DNA from: Mortierella alpina
Taxonomy: Eukaryota > Mortierellomycota > Mortierellomycetes > Mortierellales > Mortierellaceae
Length of the DNA: 64,000 nt
Assembly (NCBI GenBank): GCA_029449245.1
Contig: JANATF010000003.1
Coordinates: 3,286,001-3,350,000, forward strand
Reading direction: 5' to 3'
Positions 1-10,677 of the stretch are shown here, in pieces (within the stretch, counting starts at the first letter, position 1; every line of letters starts with the position of its first letter). Both the position numbers and the translations under genes were made by a program. The notes under the pieces were generated by a model. It had not been told where the DNA came from and made no database searches. It saw only the letters and a program-made list of their open reading frames with translations.

Positions 1-305
1 TAGCGGCGAGCAGGCCGAGCAATGCGATGAGGCCTTGGAGTGCGGCAGAGGTATAGATGACAATTTTCGCTGTGTCGTCCCCTACAGGTATAAATGGGCA
101 AGCCGTTTTGTGTTTAGTATGATGGGGGTGCAGACCTCGCCCGTCAGGTATGTCATTGTCTATGGAACAGGAACCCACCCGTACTATTGGCCTTGTATTT
201 CTGATAAGTGGTCGCAGCCGTGATGGCGAGGTAGACCAAAGACACGACTCCCACTGCGAGTCTCAGGCGTATGCAACAGCAGCAAAGGTCCCTGTCGGCT
301 GCCAT
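1..305 (-). CDS. Small multi-pass membrane protein, 5' part (runs off left edge)
   Basis: Only the N-terminal 69 residues are in the window. Exon 1 is 305..179 and exon 2 is 81..1 and continues to the left; the donor GTGGGT and acceptor CTGTAG join in phase 1 (ACG G|GG GAC). The protein starts MAADRDL, has four consecutive cysteines (residues 8-11) and then a hydrophobic helix (about residues 15-33). After a short polar loop with KANSTGDDTAK comes a second hydrophobic helix that runs to the edge. A cytosolic N-terminus with a cysteine cluster before the first membrane segment suggests palmitoylation; this is inference. It resembles small four-helix membrane proteins of unknown function, but I do not recognise the family. 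The ATG at 305 is the first in frame. Neighbour: CPSF30 ends 670 bp upstream on the same strand. Confidence 0.6.
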
Positions 306-974
306 ATTTGTTATGTAGTCGTTGTTTTAACTAAAGCGTCTGTTGCTTGCTGCGAAAATGTAGAGAGGCCGTGAAAGAGGGTGTCAGAAGAATCAGAGCG
401 AAGGAGCCAGGACGGAAGTAATTTGTGGAGGTGGGCGCACTGTTTTGTGGTAGTGAGGTGGTGGTTGCGCTTTATATATCGGAAATCTGCTAAGGCTGTT
501 TGTCCCCTCAAAATGGACGAGGCGGCCGATAGGTGCCCTTTCCTTTGGAGCACCCTGGCCTCTGACTGAGGGGTCAAGAGGCCCACTGCGTAGCTTCTGG
601 CTTGATCTGATGACAAGGGGCGGTCCAAGAGAAACCTGTTGCTGACAGTTGTCGAGATGCTCCTTTTTTGAGTTTTTTGAGGGGACAGAGAGTTATCATG
701 AGCCACTGCGACACCCAACAACAAGAAAAATATAGGAGTGTGATGTCCAGGTCAGCTTGGACAATTTCTGCCACTTTTCTTTCGACAGGATGTATCTGCT
801 TCTCCACCTTCATGCTAACACATATATTTTCAGATTCTAGGATGCGCTCAAGGTATAAGGCAGTATATATATTTTTCTTTTACCACTGTTTCTATCTATC
901 GCGCGGTGGCAGGGGCCTTAGCGTAGGCAAAACTCAACAGAAGGAGAAAGGAATCAGGGGGGGGGACTAGTAGT
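306..974. other. Intergenic region
   Basis: This lies between the left-edge membrane protein and the 3' end of CPSF30. Short open frames exist on both strands, but none shows family similarity or coding character. A TATATATA stretch near 865-873 is the only notable signal. Confidence 0.5.
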
Positions 975-2542
975 TTACATCTGCATGTCATGCGGCCGGC
1001 CTTGCGGGCACCTATTTGCGTAGTGACCCTTTTGTTGGCACTTTAAAGCAGAAAAGGTTTGAGGGTGTTAGCATTGTCCGCGTTAGTGGCAATCCCTGTG
1101 TTATGCAAAACAAACATGCACGCACGCACAACAAGGGCAGAAAGGATGATCCTTTCCACACATACCTTAAAACACGTAACGTCCTCAACATTGCGGTAAG
1201 TAGGTGTCTCACCCTCCATACGAGGTTTCTACGTTTGTTCACAGACGCCAATGGTAAGCTTTCTAGACCAAACAATGCATCCTGAAGCCCCTCAACAAAC
1301 TTGGAAACTCACCTCATCGCGGTCCACAAAGGATCTATCCTGTGTAATCGGCCGTGCTCCTTGGCCATCGTCCCAGTTTGGTGGAGGAAGCTCATATTTC
1401 GGACTGGAAAAGCGAGAGTTAGCAAATAAAGAAACAAAGAAAAAGTGCGAGAGAATAACATGATGGCAATGGACTTTTCAGATACGTACTGTCCATTGGG
1501 GCAATTCGGTCCCTGGGGACACCATCCTGTGAGATAATTCAGGCAGATGACTTTGCGAGTGTGCTTGTGTCGACAGTTGGGTCCATGCTTGCAGAATCCA
1601 CGAGCGTACCACGGACAATCCTTGATTTTGCTCTCGGGATCAATGTGGAGATACTGCGATATATAATGGGATGCATGTTGTTAGATATGTAGTGGCTCAT
1701 CAGTGACATCCAAGCTGCTTAAGAATCCCATTTCCTCATGAGGGTACCTACAATACATTCCGTGCCGTTATTGCACTCGCCATATTTGCTATAAAACCAG
1801 CACTCGGGCATTTTCCGTAGGTTGTATTCGTGCAAAAACTCGCAGTTGTCGCCTTTTTTGCAAAGACCACGAAGCCAATGTTTGCAGACTACAGCCTTGG
1901 ATGGATCTGTCCTGACATGTCGAAATTGGCAGTTGTTTCCTTTGGAGCAATGGCCTTTGAGAAAAAATCTGCAGATGTTATCGCCCGTTTCTATGAAAAG
2001 AGATTGAGGAAGAATTATGAGTCAATGGTATGTTCGCTGCACCTAAACCAAGCACCCTCTCTACCAGCCATCGCCAAAACCCTTTCATGCTCTGTGTACG
2101 TTTTTCCGTGTGGTGGAATGATGAAAAGTCCGTGTTGTCTCCCTTTCGCAAACCAAATCCAACGATCCTGAAGTTCCTTTTGCGAGCAACAGGACCACAG
2201 GTGTATATAGTGCAAGTGATACACCATCATAACGACAAGCACATGCAACTAGGCCCTGCATGAGAAAACTGGGGTTTTTGATTGGCAGTTGAAAAAACGC
2301 TGTTGCCATCGCCGCAATGCAAGGCGGGCAACGTTTATTCGTGCTAACGCAACTGGTGCGCTCTCAAGCGGGGGATTAACTCTGACATGCCTCGGGCGTT
2401 GTTTCAAATATTGATGCATACCTCCATTCTTCTTTGCCGAGTGAGTAATATCCAGCCCAACCTCGCCCCTGACGTATTCCTCAAAGTCGAATGAGTAGTC
2501 CTGAAAGTCGATTTCGGACGGGAGGATGGAATATGCCATCAT
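975..2542 (-). CDS. YTH1: Cleavage and polyadenylation specificity factor 30 kDa subunit (Yth1/CPSF4)
   Basis: This zinc-finger subunit of the mRNA 3'-end processing complex binds the poly(A) signal in the nucleus. Six exons: 2542..2422, 1990..1752, 1653..1490, 1403..1313, 1228..1166 and 1040..975, with matching phases, giving 247 aa. The N-terminus carries the family's DFEEYVRGEVGLD segment. Five CCCH fingers follow: C47/C55/C61/H65, C76/C84/C90/H94, C104/C113/C119/H123, C133/C141/C147/H151 and C157/C165/C171/H175. A C-terminal CCHC zinc knuckle uses C224/C227/H232/C237 and is split by the last intron. Finger 2 (VCKHWLRGLCKKGDNCEFLH) and finger 4 (DCPWYARGFCKHGPNCRHKH) are near-diagnostic. 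MM at 2542/2539 gives two adjacent starts. The length matches fungal Yth1. It is head-to-head with the NAD kinase gene, with 316 bp between the starts. Confidence 0.95.
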
Positions 2543-2858
2543 GGCGGATCAGCTGTGTGTGTTGATGGAAGTTCTTTCCTGTTGTTTTTGGGCAACTCTC
2601 CTTTGTGACTGATAGCTTGGCGATGAACTGAAGCGGCTATGACTGTGAGCAGCAGTGTCCGGTCCTTGACAAAAGAGAAAGAGAACAAGAGAGAGTGTGG
2701 GATGGTTGTTGGAGTTGAGTGGTGAACAACTTCTTTTGTAAGTATGCTTGCTGACTAAGCCACTAGCCACCCGCGAACCATGCCAGTCCCGGCAGGCTGA
2801 CCATACTCTACTCCACCGTTTTTGCTCACCCTGGCTGTCACGACTGCAACTCACCCCA
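2543..2858. promoter_or_regulatory. Divergent intergenic promoter, CPSF30 / NAD kinase
   Basis: These 316 bp separate two outward-facing start codons, so they must hold both promoters. No clear TATA box or other named site is visible. Confidence 0.5.
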
Positions 2859-4898
2859 ATGTCCATTAGCCGCGCTGTTCTGCGCTCATGTCAAGCGCCA
2901 CTGAGTCATGCATCCATTCCACAATCACCCTGCTCTGGAACGAAGAACTTGGCTGCACATGTCGTCACGACGAGCTTACACACCTCAACACGCCCACCAC
3001 GCTTTCGCAGCCGCGCTTCTTGGAGTGATCTTATACACACGCATAAAGATCAGAAACTACCGTTAAAACTAGGCTGGAGATGCTTTTCCAGCTCAAGAGT
3101 CTGCCGACAAGGTCAAGTTGAGGATATAGACCGTCCCACACCAACAAGTTCCCGCCGTGGATCAGGCAACGGATCAAGCAACGGATCAGGAGGAACGCGG
3201 AGGCAGACGAGTGAGCTACCAACCAAAGTCAAGATGGTTCTGGATACGCCAGGCAAGACAAGAGAACAGAACACTCGCGCTTATGTCCAATAGCCTCCAG
3301 CAGTGCTTCAAATCTAACGTTGCCTCTTCCTGGATCTCTTGTAGGTGTGTTTCCGAAAGATCTTGCCCCAACCTTTGACAGAGAGCCCAGTCGAGAGATT
3401 CGACAGTCCTTTGGCACAACATACGGGTAAAGAGCTCATCAGGAACGCACAAGGAGAAATCTCCAATGCCTTTCATTCCTGAAGTTATTGACCATGACTT
3501 TTGACTCCACCCCTCCATTGATCTGTATAGAGGAAATTACAAACTAAAGTGGGAAGATGGTCCAAGGACGATACTTATCATCAAGAAGCCTAACGACGAA
3601 CAAACAGACAATGCATTAGTTGACGTGGCATCGTAAGTGGGCTGTAGTAAACCTACGATGTAAAGGGAACGATATTCGCTTCTTGCTTGCTAAAGGATGA
3701 TCCCAACGTTGAACGCATGCTTTCATTTATTAGCTGGATTCACTCACAGTATCCTCATATTAACGTTGTGGTCGAGCCAGACGTGGCAGAAGAGTTTGCG
3801 GAGCAATTGCCATTTGTGTACTCCGTACCAGGTATGCCAACTTCCTGCTGCAGCTACTTACAATGCGAACGCAGCACCGAACTTACTGAACTTTTCATTT
3901 ATTCTCATTGCTTAGAGGGGAAGAGAGTGGAGTATACGCGGGTGACAGATTTGGTCATCACTTTGGGAGGCGATGGCACCATTCTCCATACATCATCTCT
4001 GTTCAACTCTGCAGTGCCGCCAGTGATCTCGTTTTCTATGGGAACCCTGGGCTTTCTACTACCATATCGTAAGTCGTTTATCCATGTAGAAAGATGAGCA
4101 CCCTCGAATTATCTACCAAGTAGCTAACTGGTACACCGAATGCTTTCGATAGATATCAACAACTACAAAACGGCCCTTCAGAAACTGATTGAGAACTGTC
4201 ACGCGTCCCTTTTGCTCCGCATGCGACTAAAGTGCACACTTCATGGCGCAGATGGCAGACGGCTACAGGCAAAGGATGGGTCAGGACGGATCAACGACCT
4301 CACAGTGATGAATGAGGTTAATCTGCATCGCGGACGCTATCCGCACTTAACGTCCATTGGATGCTTCGTCGATGGTCACTTGATTACGGAAGCTGTCGCG
4401 GATGGTCTAATTGTCGCATCACCCACAGGATCTACGGCATATTCCCTTTCTGCGGGCGGCTCAATTGTTCATCCCTCAATCCAGTCGTTGCTCTTAACGC
4501 CGATCTGTCCAAGATCACTGTCCTTTAGACCTGTGCTTTTACCGCCAAATGCTACTATCCAGCTCAAGGTACCGCGAAAAAAAAGAATACGCTCCTGTTA
4601 CCGTGCGTTTGGTTGATTATGGCAGGAACCATTTCCATCTAACCATATGTATTGCCTGGCATTTCACACGTAGATTGGAGAGAAGTCTCGAGGCCCTGCG
4701 GAGGTGTCCTTGGACGGAAAGGAGACATTTTTCCTGGACAAGAACGAGTTCCTGCAAGTCTGCATGTCGCCCTTCCCTATGCCATGCGTCAATAGAGTCC
4801 ATGCAGGAGAGGACTGGATTAAGGATATCAACGATCTTCTCAACTGGAATAAGGGATTCCACAACAAGCAGACAATGAGCCATTACATGTCAGAATAG
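2859..4898 (+). CDS. POS5: Mitochondrial NAD(H) kinase (Pos5-like)
   Basis: The enzyme phosphorylates NAD(H) with ATP to give NADP(H), probably in mitochondria. Seven exons: 2859..3210, 3345..3426, 3531..3632, 3734..3831, 3916..4068, 4153..4568 and 4674..4898, all in phase, giving 475 aa. The N-terminal 115 residues are rich in Ser, Arg and Thr, poor in acidic residues, and look like a mitochondrial presequence; a Gly/Ser/Asn linker follows. The catalytic GGDGT is residues 229-233. The second nucleotide motif, DGLIVASPTGSTAY, is residues 346-359, followed by SLSAGGSIVHP and the PICPRSLSFRP strand typical of the family. The fourth exon begins at C|TGG ATT CAC, which restores the family spacing between KKP and YP. 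ATG 2859 is the first ATG in the frame. It converges on SNF8, with 80 bp between the stops. Confidence 0.93.
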
Positions 4899-4978
4899 CA
4901 AATTGAGTGGGGCGAGGCGATCAAATGAAATTGTCGTAAAGGTATATTTTCGGTTGTGATATCCATTGCATATTGTAT

Positions 4979-6249
4979 TCAGGCAGAAGACGCAGTTCCA
5001 TAGATGTCGTCGTCTTCCGGCTCAAAGAATCCTGGGACCCAATATTCGTGCGGCTCTGCCTGTTTATCAATCCACATCAAACTGTCCTCGAGTAACGTAT
5101 CCTAGAGAGATTGCAGAAAGTGAGTTTTCAGAGACTTGAAAAAATGTTTGCATTGAAACAAGGAACATGAAGGCAGGGGAGAAAATGGAAGACCGGCCAC
5201 ATACCAAGGCGGCTTTGATGCGACCAGACTCCCACCCAAGGCGCTCGACCACCACATTCACATTCACGTGTCCGTTGGTTTTCTATCAAGGAGCAAATTG
5301 AGGTGTAGGTGGCTATTAGTAAATATCACAAAAAAGTGGTATATGCCGAGAGAAATATTATGTACCTGTACAAGCCCTAAGATGACGGATTGATCCCTGT
5401 TTAGTTCGCGCGGTACAGAGCTGACCATCTTCTTGTCTCCAATCTGGAGCACCTGGAATCCGCTCCCTAGAGGGGCCAGGGTCTTGATCGACCGCAGTAC
5501 GTCATCCTCTGTGATCGCCATGCTAGCATCTTTCGATGTAGGCAAAGACCATTTGCTGGTGCTGGCGCTGGTGTTTGAAGTGCTAGTGCTGGTGCTGTTC
5601 GGTTTGTTGTTATCCCGCAACCCACGCATTCGCTCGACTCGGCGCTTCACTTCCGAAAGCTCCATCAATCCTCCGTTTAGAGCTCGAGTCGATAGACAGA
5701 CGTCAATGATTTGAATCCCGAGCTCATAATAAAAGTCACCCACGCCCAAGAGTTCTCCCCAATATCCTTTGCTCGCTGTGCAAGATGACAAGATGACAAA
5801 GAAATGACCTCCAATGATTAGCACACAACGTGTGATTTCCTTGACACCTTCAGTAAAGTCAAGCAAAGCAGAGAGACGGTGGACTTACAGGCCAAGGGGT
5901 CGACTCCAATGTTGCCGCACATTTTTTGAAAGTGCATTCGAAACTCTGCATCCTTCTGGATATCCTTGCGATGGAGACGGGCAAAGTTCTCGAGGTTTGT
6001 GCGGAACGTGTCCATCTGGCTACGCAGTTGCTCCATTTGGTTGTCTGATATAGTCTGTCCCACTCGCTGATAGGACTCCTGTGATGTGCAGGAGGTAGGT
6101 GTACCAAGGTGTTGTGTCAAAAGGTGTCAAAGGGTGGTTGTTAGACGACGCCCGCTTGAATGCAACTCAACTTGGACGAAATGACTTGCCTGTGCAGCCT
6201 TCATTCGCTCATTGTAGGCTCTTCCTCCACCCATGCGTCTCCGATTCAT
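4979..6249 (-). CDS. SNF8: ESCRT-II complex subunit SNF8 (Vps22/EAP30)
   Basis: This core ESCRT-II subunit acts in sorting ubiquitinated cargo into multivesicular endosomes. Five exons: 6249..6190, 6078..5889, 5775..5366, 5282..5205 and 5101..4979, giving 286 aa. The N-terminus MNRRRMGGGRAYNERMKAAQ and the following coiled-coil region (FRTNLENFARLHRKDIQ, then FQKMCGNIGVDPLA) are typical of the family. The segment LGVGDFYYELGIQIIDVCL then leads into two winged-helix domains (EDDVLRSIKTLAPLGSGFQV; GHVNVNVVVERLGWESGRI). The C-terminus ends EYWVPGFFEPEDDD. A Ser/Thr-rich insert sits between the two halves. The first intron has a GC donor (GCAAGT, 6189..6184), supported by exact phase on both sides. 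The DEAD-box-like gene lies 191 bp upstream on the same strand. Confidence 0.95.
6184..6189 (-). other. GC-AG intron donor (SNF8 intron 1)
   Basis: The donor reads GCAAGT directly after the codon CAG. The acceptor ...ATCACAG|GAG joins in phase 0. No GT donor nearby preserves the conserved N-terminal sequence. Confidence 0.85.
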
Positions 6250-6440
6250 GATGATGTTTGTTGGTTGTGCAGTGCTGGGACTATGAGTGAAATTGCTAAC
6301 ATGCTTTTGAAGGAGGCAATGCAGAGTAGCCGTGACCGCATATTTTATTGCAAGAAGGCAAGCAATTTGAGTACGACTGAGAGAGTGGCCTGGAAGACAG
6401 GCAAGGTGCCAGCACCAACTTTCTTGCTCAAGAGGGCTGC

Positions 6441-8504
6441 TTACGCTGTGACGACAGCTGGAACTTCATGGAAGACGACCCCGAGTGCCTCAGTCTCCTC
6501 CAACGCAGCACGGCTCCCCACCTTAGTGACGACCTCGCAGGGCTCGCCTAAATCCATACAGGAAGCTAGCCTGAGGGGGATAGAGGTATACATTTGTCAC
6601 TTGCGCTATTCAGCTATCATGTTTCCTGCTCTTTGTTGCGACCAACTTACATTCCAAGGTATCTCTCGGGTGTCATGACTGTTGACGAGAGATTCAATAT
6701 CATCCTGGCGCCCGCGTGTGGTATGGCAGAGAGCATGATGCTCTCGTTGTTTGCTCTCAACAGTAGCCCACTTATCACCCCAGTTGTCGTAGCCAGATCG
6801 GCAACCGTGTACTAAATGTGAAAAAAACAGTGCAAGATGATACGTTGTTAGAGGTGCATCCGAGAACCAGAACACTGCAGTGCTCATACTGGCAATTGTA
6901 CACATACAATTTGAATACGGCTCGAAAGCTCTTCCTTGAGTCTCTGAGCCTCAGCCCCCCCGTGACAGATCACAACCACCATATGCTTCTTACTCAGGTC
7001 CACCGCCTTGGTCATAAGCGCGGCAGTCATGGACTTGTCTGTGTAGTAATAGTGTCTCGCTGTGTGGATGTTGGCGTGATCCATACTAAAAACGATTTTT
7101 TCCGCGTCAAAGGCGAACGCATCTTGGGAAAGGAAAACATCCTCCGTGGCGACATGGCATGCGAGCACAACTTGACAATTCTCCATAGAATCCAGCGTCG
7201 TCTTGATTATCTGTACGTGGGATGGCACCTTGAGCACATGCTCGGCCTCAAACAGAATCATTACTTGAACCGCCTTGGGTGCGATGACGCGTTTGGTGTG
7301 AAGTTGTTCCAGCATCTCAGGAGTGCAGATGAACAGTCTGGGTCTGTTGGGGGTGCTCTTGGACAAGGGCTCGAGATCGGTCTCCACGTTCTCCGGCATG
7401 GTATGCTGTGACAATTTTAGATTTGCCGTCTCAATATGCTTTTGCAGAGACTTCAGAAAGGCTTTGCTGCTCATGGCGCCAAGGCGGTTCATCACAATCA
7501 CGCTTTCCGCCTCTGGGCTGGCGTGGTCCAGCAAGTCCACTAGAGTATAGGCCGCGTAGTTCTCAAGCCTGTTGTCGCGAATCTGCAAGACGGCATCGCA
7601 GCCTACCCATTCACAAGTAGCACGTTAGACTGCAGCTTGGAATTACTGTTTTGCCCGTGGAAGCAATACTCACCAGAGATGACCTTTTTCAGTACGCGTT
7701 TCTCGATGTACCCAGCCTCTTCGATGCTAATGACACTAAGAATTGCTGCGGTGGTTACATGTCTGAAGCTAGCTTGGCGATCGCTTCGTCAACCCTTGAT
7801 TGACTTACCCACCAGCGGCCAAGCATTTCAGAGTCGTCTCTTGAAGGTCCATTTGGTCCAAAGCTTGGATGTCCTCCAGTCCAAAAGGTTCAAGGACCTA
7901 GAACGTTTTAAATAGTCCAAAGAGGAGTAGGAGAGGAGGATAAGCAAGTGGATCAGACCAAGAAATGGGAGTCTCGAATATCTCGGCGCATTACCTTTAA
8001 CACCCAGTTGGGCTTTCGCGGGTAGAAGTAAGGTCTTGGGTAAAAACGTCGCCCACCTCGACCACCCGAGGGCTTTGCCGTATGCTTGGACTGTTGCGCC
8101 TTTAAGGGACCCGCGGGCTCGCGGATTGATTTCTTGAACGATTCCACGGCCGCATCCTCCGCGGACACATGCTCATTCTCGACCAGAAAGACACCAAGGT
8201 TCTCGATGAGCTTTGTAGCCTTTTCAATTTTCTGCTCGCCCTCGGCTACAGCAGTACTCATGCGTTTGAAGAGCCTCGCAAGGTCCTGGGTTGAGTGCTT
8301 CAGCGCCACAAACTCGGCGGCGATGGACTGGTGCAGCTCTGAGGTTGTAGGCTGATCAACGTTTGTCGGTAGGGATTCTTCAACCGCAGTGGCGCTGGCG
8401 GCAGACTCGGACATCGGTGAAGCCTTGGCCTCGACAGAGCCTGGATCTTCAGTAGGATGCGGGGCTGCATCGATGTGGGCGGCAGATCTGGTGTTGTTGG
8501 TCAT
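6441..8504 (-). CDS. Degenerate DEAD-box-like protein (eIF4A fold, catalytic motifs lost)
   Basis: Six exons: 8504..7995, 7897..7813, 7745..7674, 7602..6908, 6811..6651 and 6570..6441, giving 550 aa. Residues 1-145 are low-complexity and helical; residues 146-170 are an RG- and aromatic-rich basic patch (GGRGGRRFYPRPYFYPRKPNW). From residue 171 the chain aligns without large gaps to eIF4A-type RNA helicases, starting with FGLEDIQALDQMDLQETTLKCL. Motif I (SGTGKT) reads DNRLEN at 232-237, so the catalytic Lys is Glu236. Motif Ib reads CTPEM (315-319). DEAD is replaced by FEAE (340-343), and SAT by ACH (370-372). The second RecA-like half lacks ARGID and HRIGRxGR. ATP hydrolysis is therefore not expected, and a scaffold or RNA-binding role is inference. 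The frame is intact through all exons, which argues against a dead pseudogene. The fold assignment is fairly sure; the function is unknown. Confidence 0.78.
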
Positions 8505-8858
8505 GGCTGCGATCTGAGGCACGAAAAGGCAGAGGTTGGGAGGAGACTCGGACGTGCGTGGTGGTTGGCGGCGTAGAATTGGATCAGTGAGAGCCGAAGC
8601 AAGCAGCAGATCCAAGGCAGAGCAGGCGCCTGTCTTTTATATGGGATTCCACCTTGTGCGTGTTTGATCTGATCAGCCAGTCATATCGTCGCGGCCGTGG
8701 GCATGACATCGCACAGCCTGCCATCTGCCCTGCTACACCCCTTTTATCGAAAAGAGAGGCCAACCGAGCGTCGTCGCCCGGTTGGCTATCGAGCCCGGTA
8801 AAATGAACTTCCACTGTGCCTTTTATTACGATGACATAGCATCTCTATATGCGGCTCT
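8505..8858. other. Intergenic region
   Basis: This 354-bp stretch is between the 3' end of MTFP1 and the start of the DEAD-box-like gene, both on the minus strand. It should contain the latter's promoter. No distinct motif is recognised. Confidence 0.45.
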
Positions 8859-9860
8859 TTACTCGACCTTCTCCTTCTGGTTGATAACGGCATCCAGAAC
8901 CTTTTCCTTTTCCGTTGGGTTCATGGGCAGAGTCTTTCCGCCACCGCCCTCGAGCATCTCAAACACCTTGTCGACGGCAGTCTCAATGGGGTGATCGAAC
9001 ATGATGGGCAATGCGGGCACCACGCAGAGTCCAATGGCTGTGGGTCCCCACTTCTTCAATGTGGCGTTGGCGCTGTTCTTGAAAATCTTCCCTGACTGGT
9101 GCACAACAGTGTGGATGGTGATGGCAGGCTATGTCCACAAAATAATGCAAATGCACAGGGGGGTCATGAATATCTCCAAGAACAAACTTCAACGTTAAAA
9201 ATGCCAGAATGTCTATTCATTGTTCAAATCATACCATTAACAAACTGGCCAGACCCTGGAAAATTCCTCGTTTTACAACCTAGCACAACAGTGAGGAGAG
9301 ATCAAGCCAGGTCAGCGCACACATGAGACAGTCAAACAGACAAACAGTCGAATGCCATATTTCATATTGATGAACGGTTAAATCACGCTAGCCTTACCGT
9401 CATGCCCACAACTTCGTTCGATGCACCGGCTATCTTGGCTTTGTATCCTTCGTAAGCAACATCAAATCCAACGTAGGCGAATGAAACTAGGAGAGACGAG
9501 GCCAGAGGGGTGAGTGGGACCGAAGTTTGGTTTGACTGCCAAGAAAAAGAGAATAATGTCACTCAAGCCTCGCAGGCGGATCGGTATTGATCGAGACTTA
9601 CCACCATACATGGCATTGACGAATACTGGAGTGGTGATGGGACGGAAGGCCTCACCAACATCGGATGAGTATGCGAGGTAGCGAGACGACGCTACAAAGA
9701 GGTTCTTGTAACGGGCAAGGTAGGCGAGGTAACGGGCAGGGGTCTCGACAGTGTCGATTTCTCCCTGCTCGAGCTCATGGACCTCATGCTTGACCTCCTG
9801 TGTGATCTTTGTGGCGAGGGGTGCGTCTGATGCTGGTGCTGGTGTTGATGTAGCAGACAT
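8859..9860 (-). CDS. MTFP1: Mitochondrial fission process protein 1 (MTFP1/MTP18 family)
   Basis: This inner-mitochondrial-membrane protein family is linked to mitochondrial fission. Four exons: 9860..9602, 9486..9398, 9279..9235 and 9128..8859, in phase, giving 220 aa. The family signature is the segment RYLAYSSDVGEAFRP (about residues 61-75), followed by VNAMYGVSFAYVGFDVAYEGYKAK, which is split by intron 1. Next comes VVKRGIFQGLASLLM-PAITIHTVVHQSGKIFK, a membrane segment split by intron 3. The LKKWGPTAIGLCVVPALPIMFDHPIETAVD hairpin completes the core, with a short charged tail. The first 45 residues are low-complexity. The ATG at 9860 is chosen because upstream in-frame sequence is AT-rich non-coding sequence. 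It is divergent from the focadhesin-like gene. Confidence 0.92.
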
Positions 9861-10677
9861 GATGATGAATGTGATGACTACGATGAAGGGTAAGGATCGA
9901 ATGAAGAATGAGAACCGAAAAAAAATGTTTTTTTTTATACTTTTCTCTGTTCCCGTAAAGGAAATTTCGATCGCTTTTTTTTGTATTGCCGTTGGAGTTT
10001 CGGCATACCGGACCCTGGCACAACGTTGTCCCTTGGAGCCAAGCCCATCCAGCATCATGGTGCAGCCGATGGACTGTGCCATTGCAAGGGATGTGTGCTG
10101 CCCTAAACGTCTTTAGCTTCAATCAGTGCTGTGCAAAGTCATTATATCGACAGGGCAGGGTGTCCGCTCCCTGAAACCCGCACGTTGCACGACGTTCTGC
10201 AAGGACAGTGCGCTCAAGTGCAGAGGGGGGCCGGGGATAAAGCAGAGTCCTCTTTATCAAGTAGCTTCAGCAATTGCATGGCATTCCCGCCCTGTCTCCG
10301 TGCGTGAAAGTCAGGCCGAGCGAGGAGCGAGATCCGGCCTTCTTGTCGGTACGGTGTTGAGTGGGGTGTTCAGGGGTTCAGTGCTGAATTCACTTTGAAG
10401 TATTGAGGACGACAGGATACAGTGATATACCCGTGGTGGTTTGTGTTGAATGCTGTCGGCTGCAAGGGGCGAGAAGCGACGTCCGCCAAAGGCTGGCAAC
10501 CTCGGCGATGAGATCCTGTCGTCGTGGGTGGACGCGTGTCGAAGCTCAGCAGCCCCAAGCTCAGCAGCCCCCAAGCTCAGCCTCCAACCAATGATTTGAT
10601 ATTTCCTTGGTTGCACCTGATCTCTGATCCCTCATCCCCTCTCCATCCATCCATCCATCCATCCCAGCAGACTCGCC
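9861..10677. promoter_or_regulatory. Divergent intergenic region, MTFP1 / focadhesin-like gene
   Basis: These 817 bp contain both promoters. There are T-rich tracts near 9920-9985, and a (CCAT)n run at 10643-10664 sits just before the focadhesin-like ATG. Short open frames here show no coding character. Confidence 0.5.
10643..10664 (+). repeat. (CCAT)n microsatellite
   Basis: About five tandem CCAT units lie 14 bp upstream of the focadhesin-like start codon, in the likely 5' UTR. Confidence 0.85.

Noticed and set aside
574-813. 79-codon minus-strand frame with a hydrophobic stretch
   Set aside because: No splice partner or family match; it lies in a spacer between two well-defined genes.
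3696-3733. Exon start at 3696 for NAD kinase
   Set aside because: It is out of phase with the strong donor GTAAGT at 3633, and makes the region too long for the family; the acceptor at 3733 fits both.
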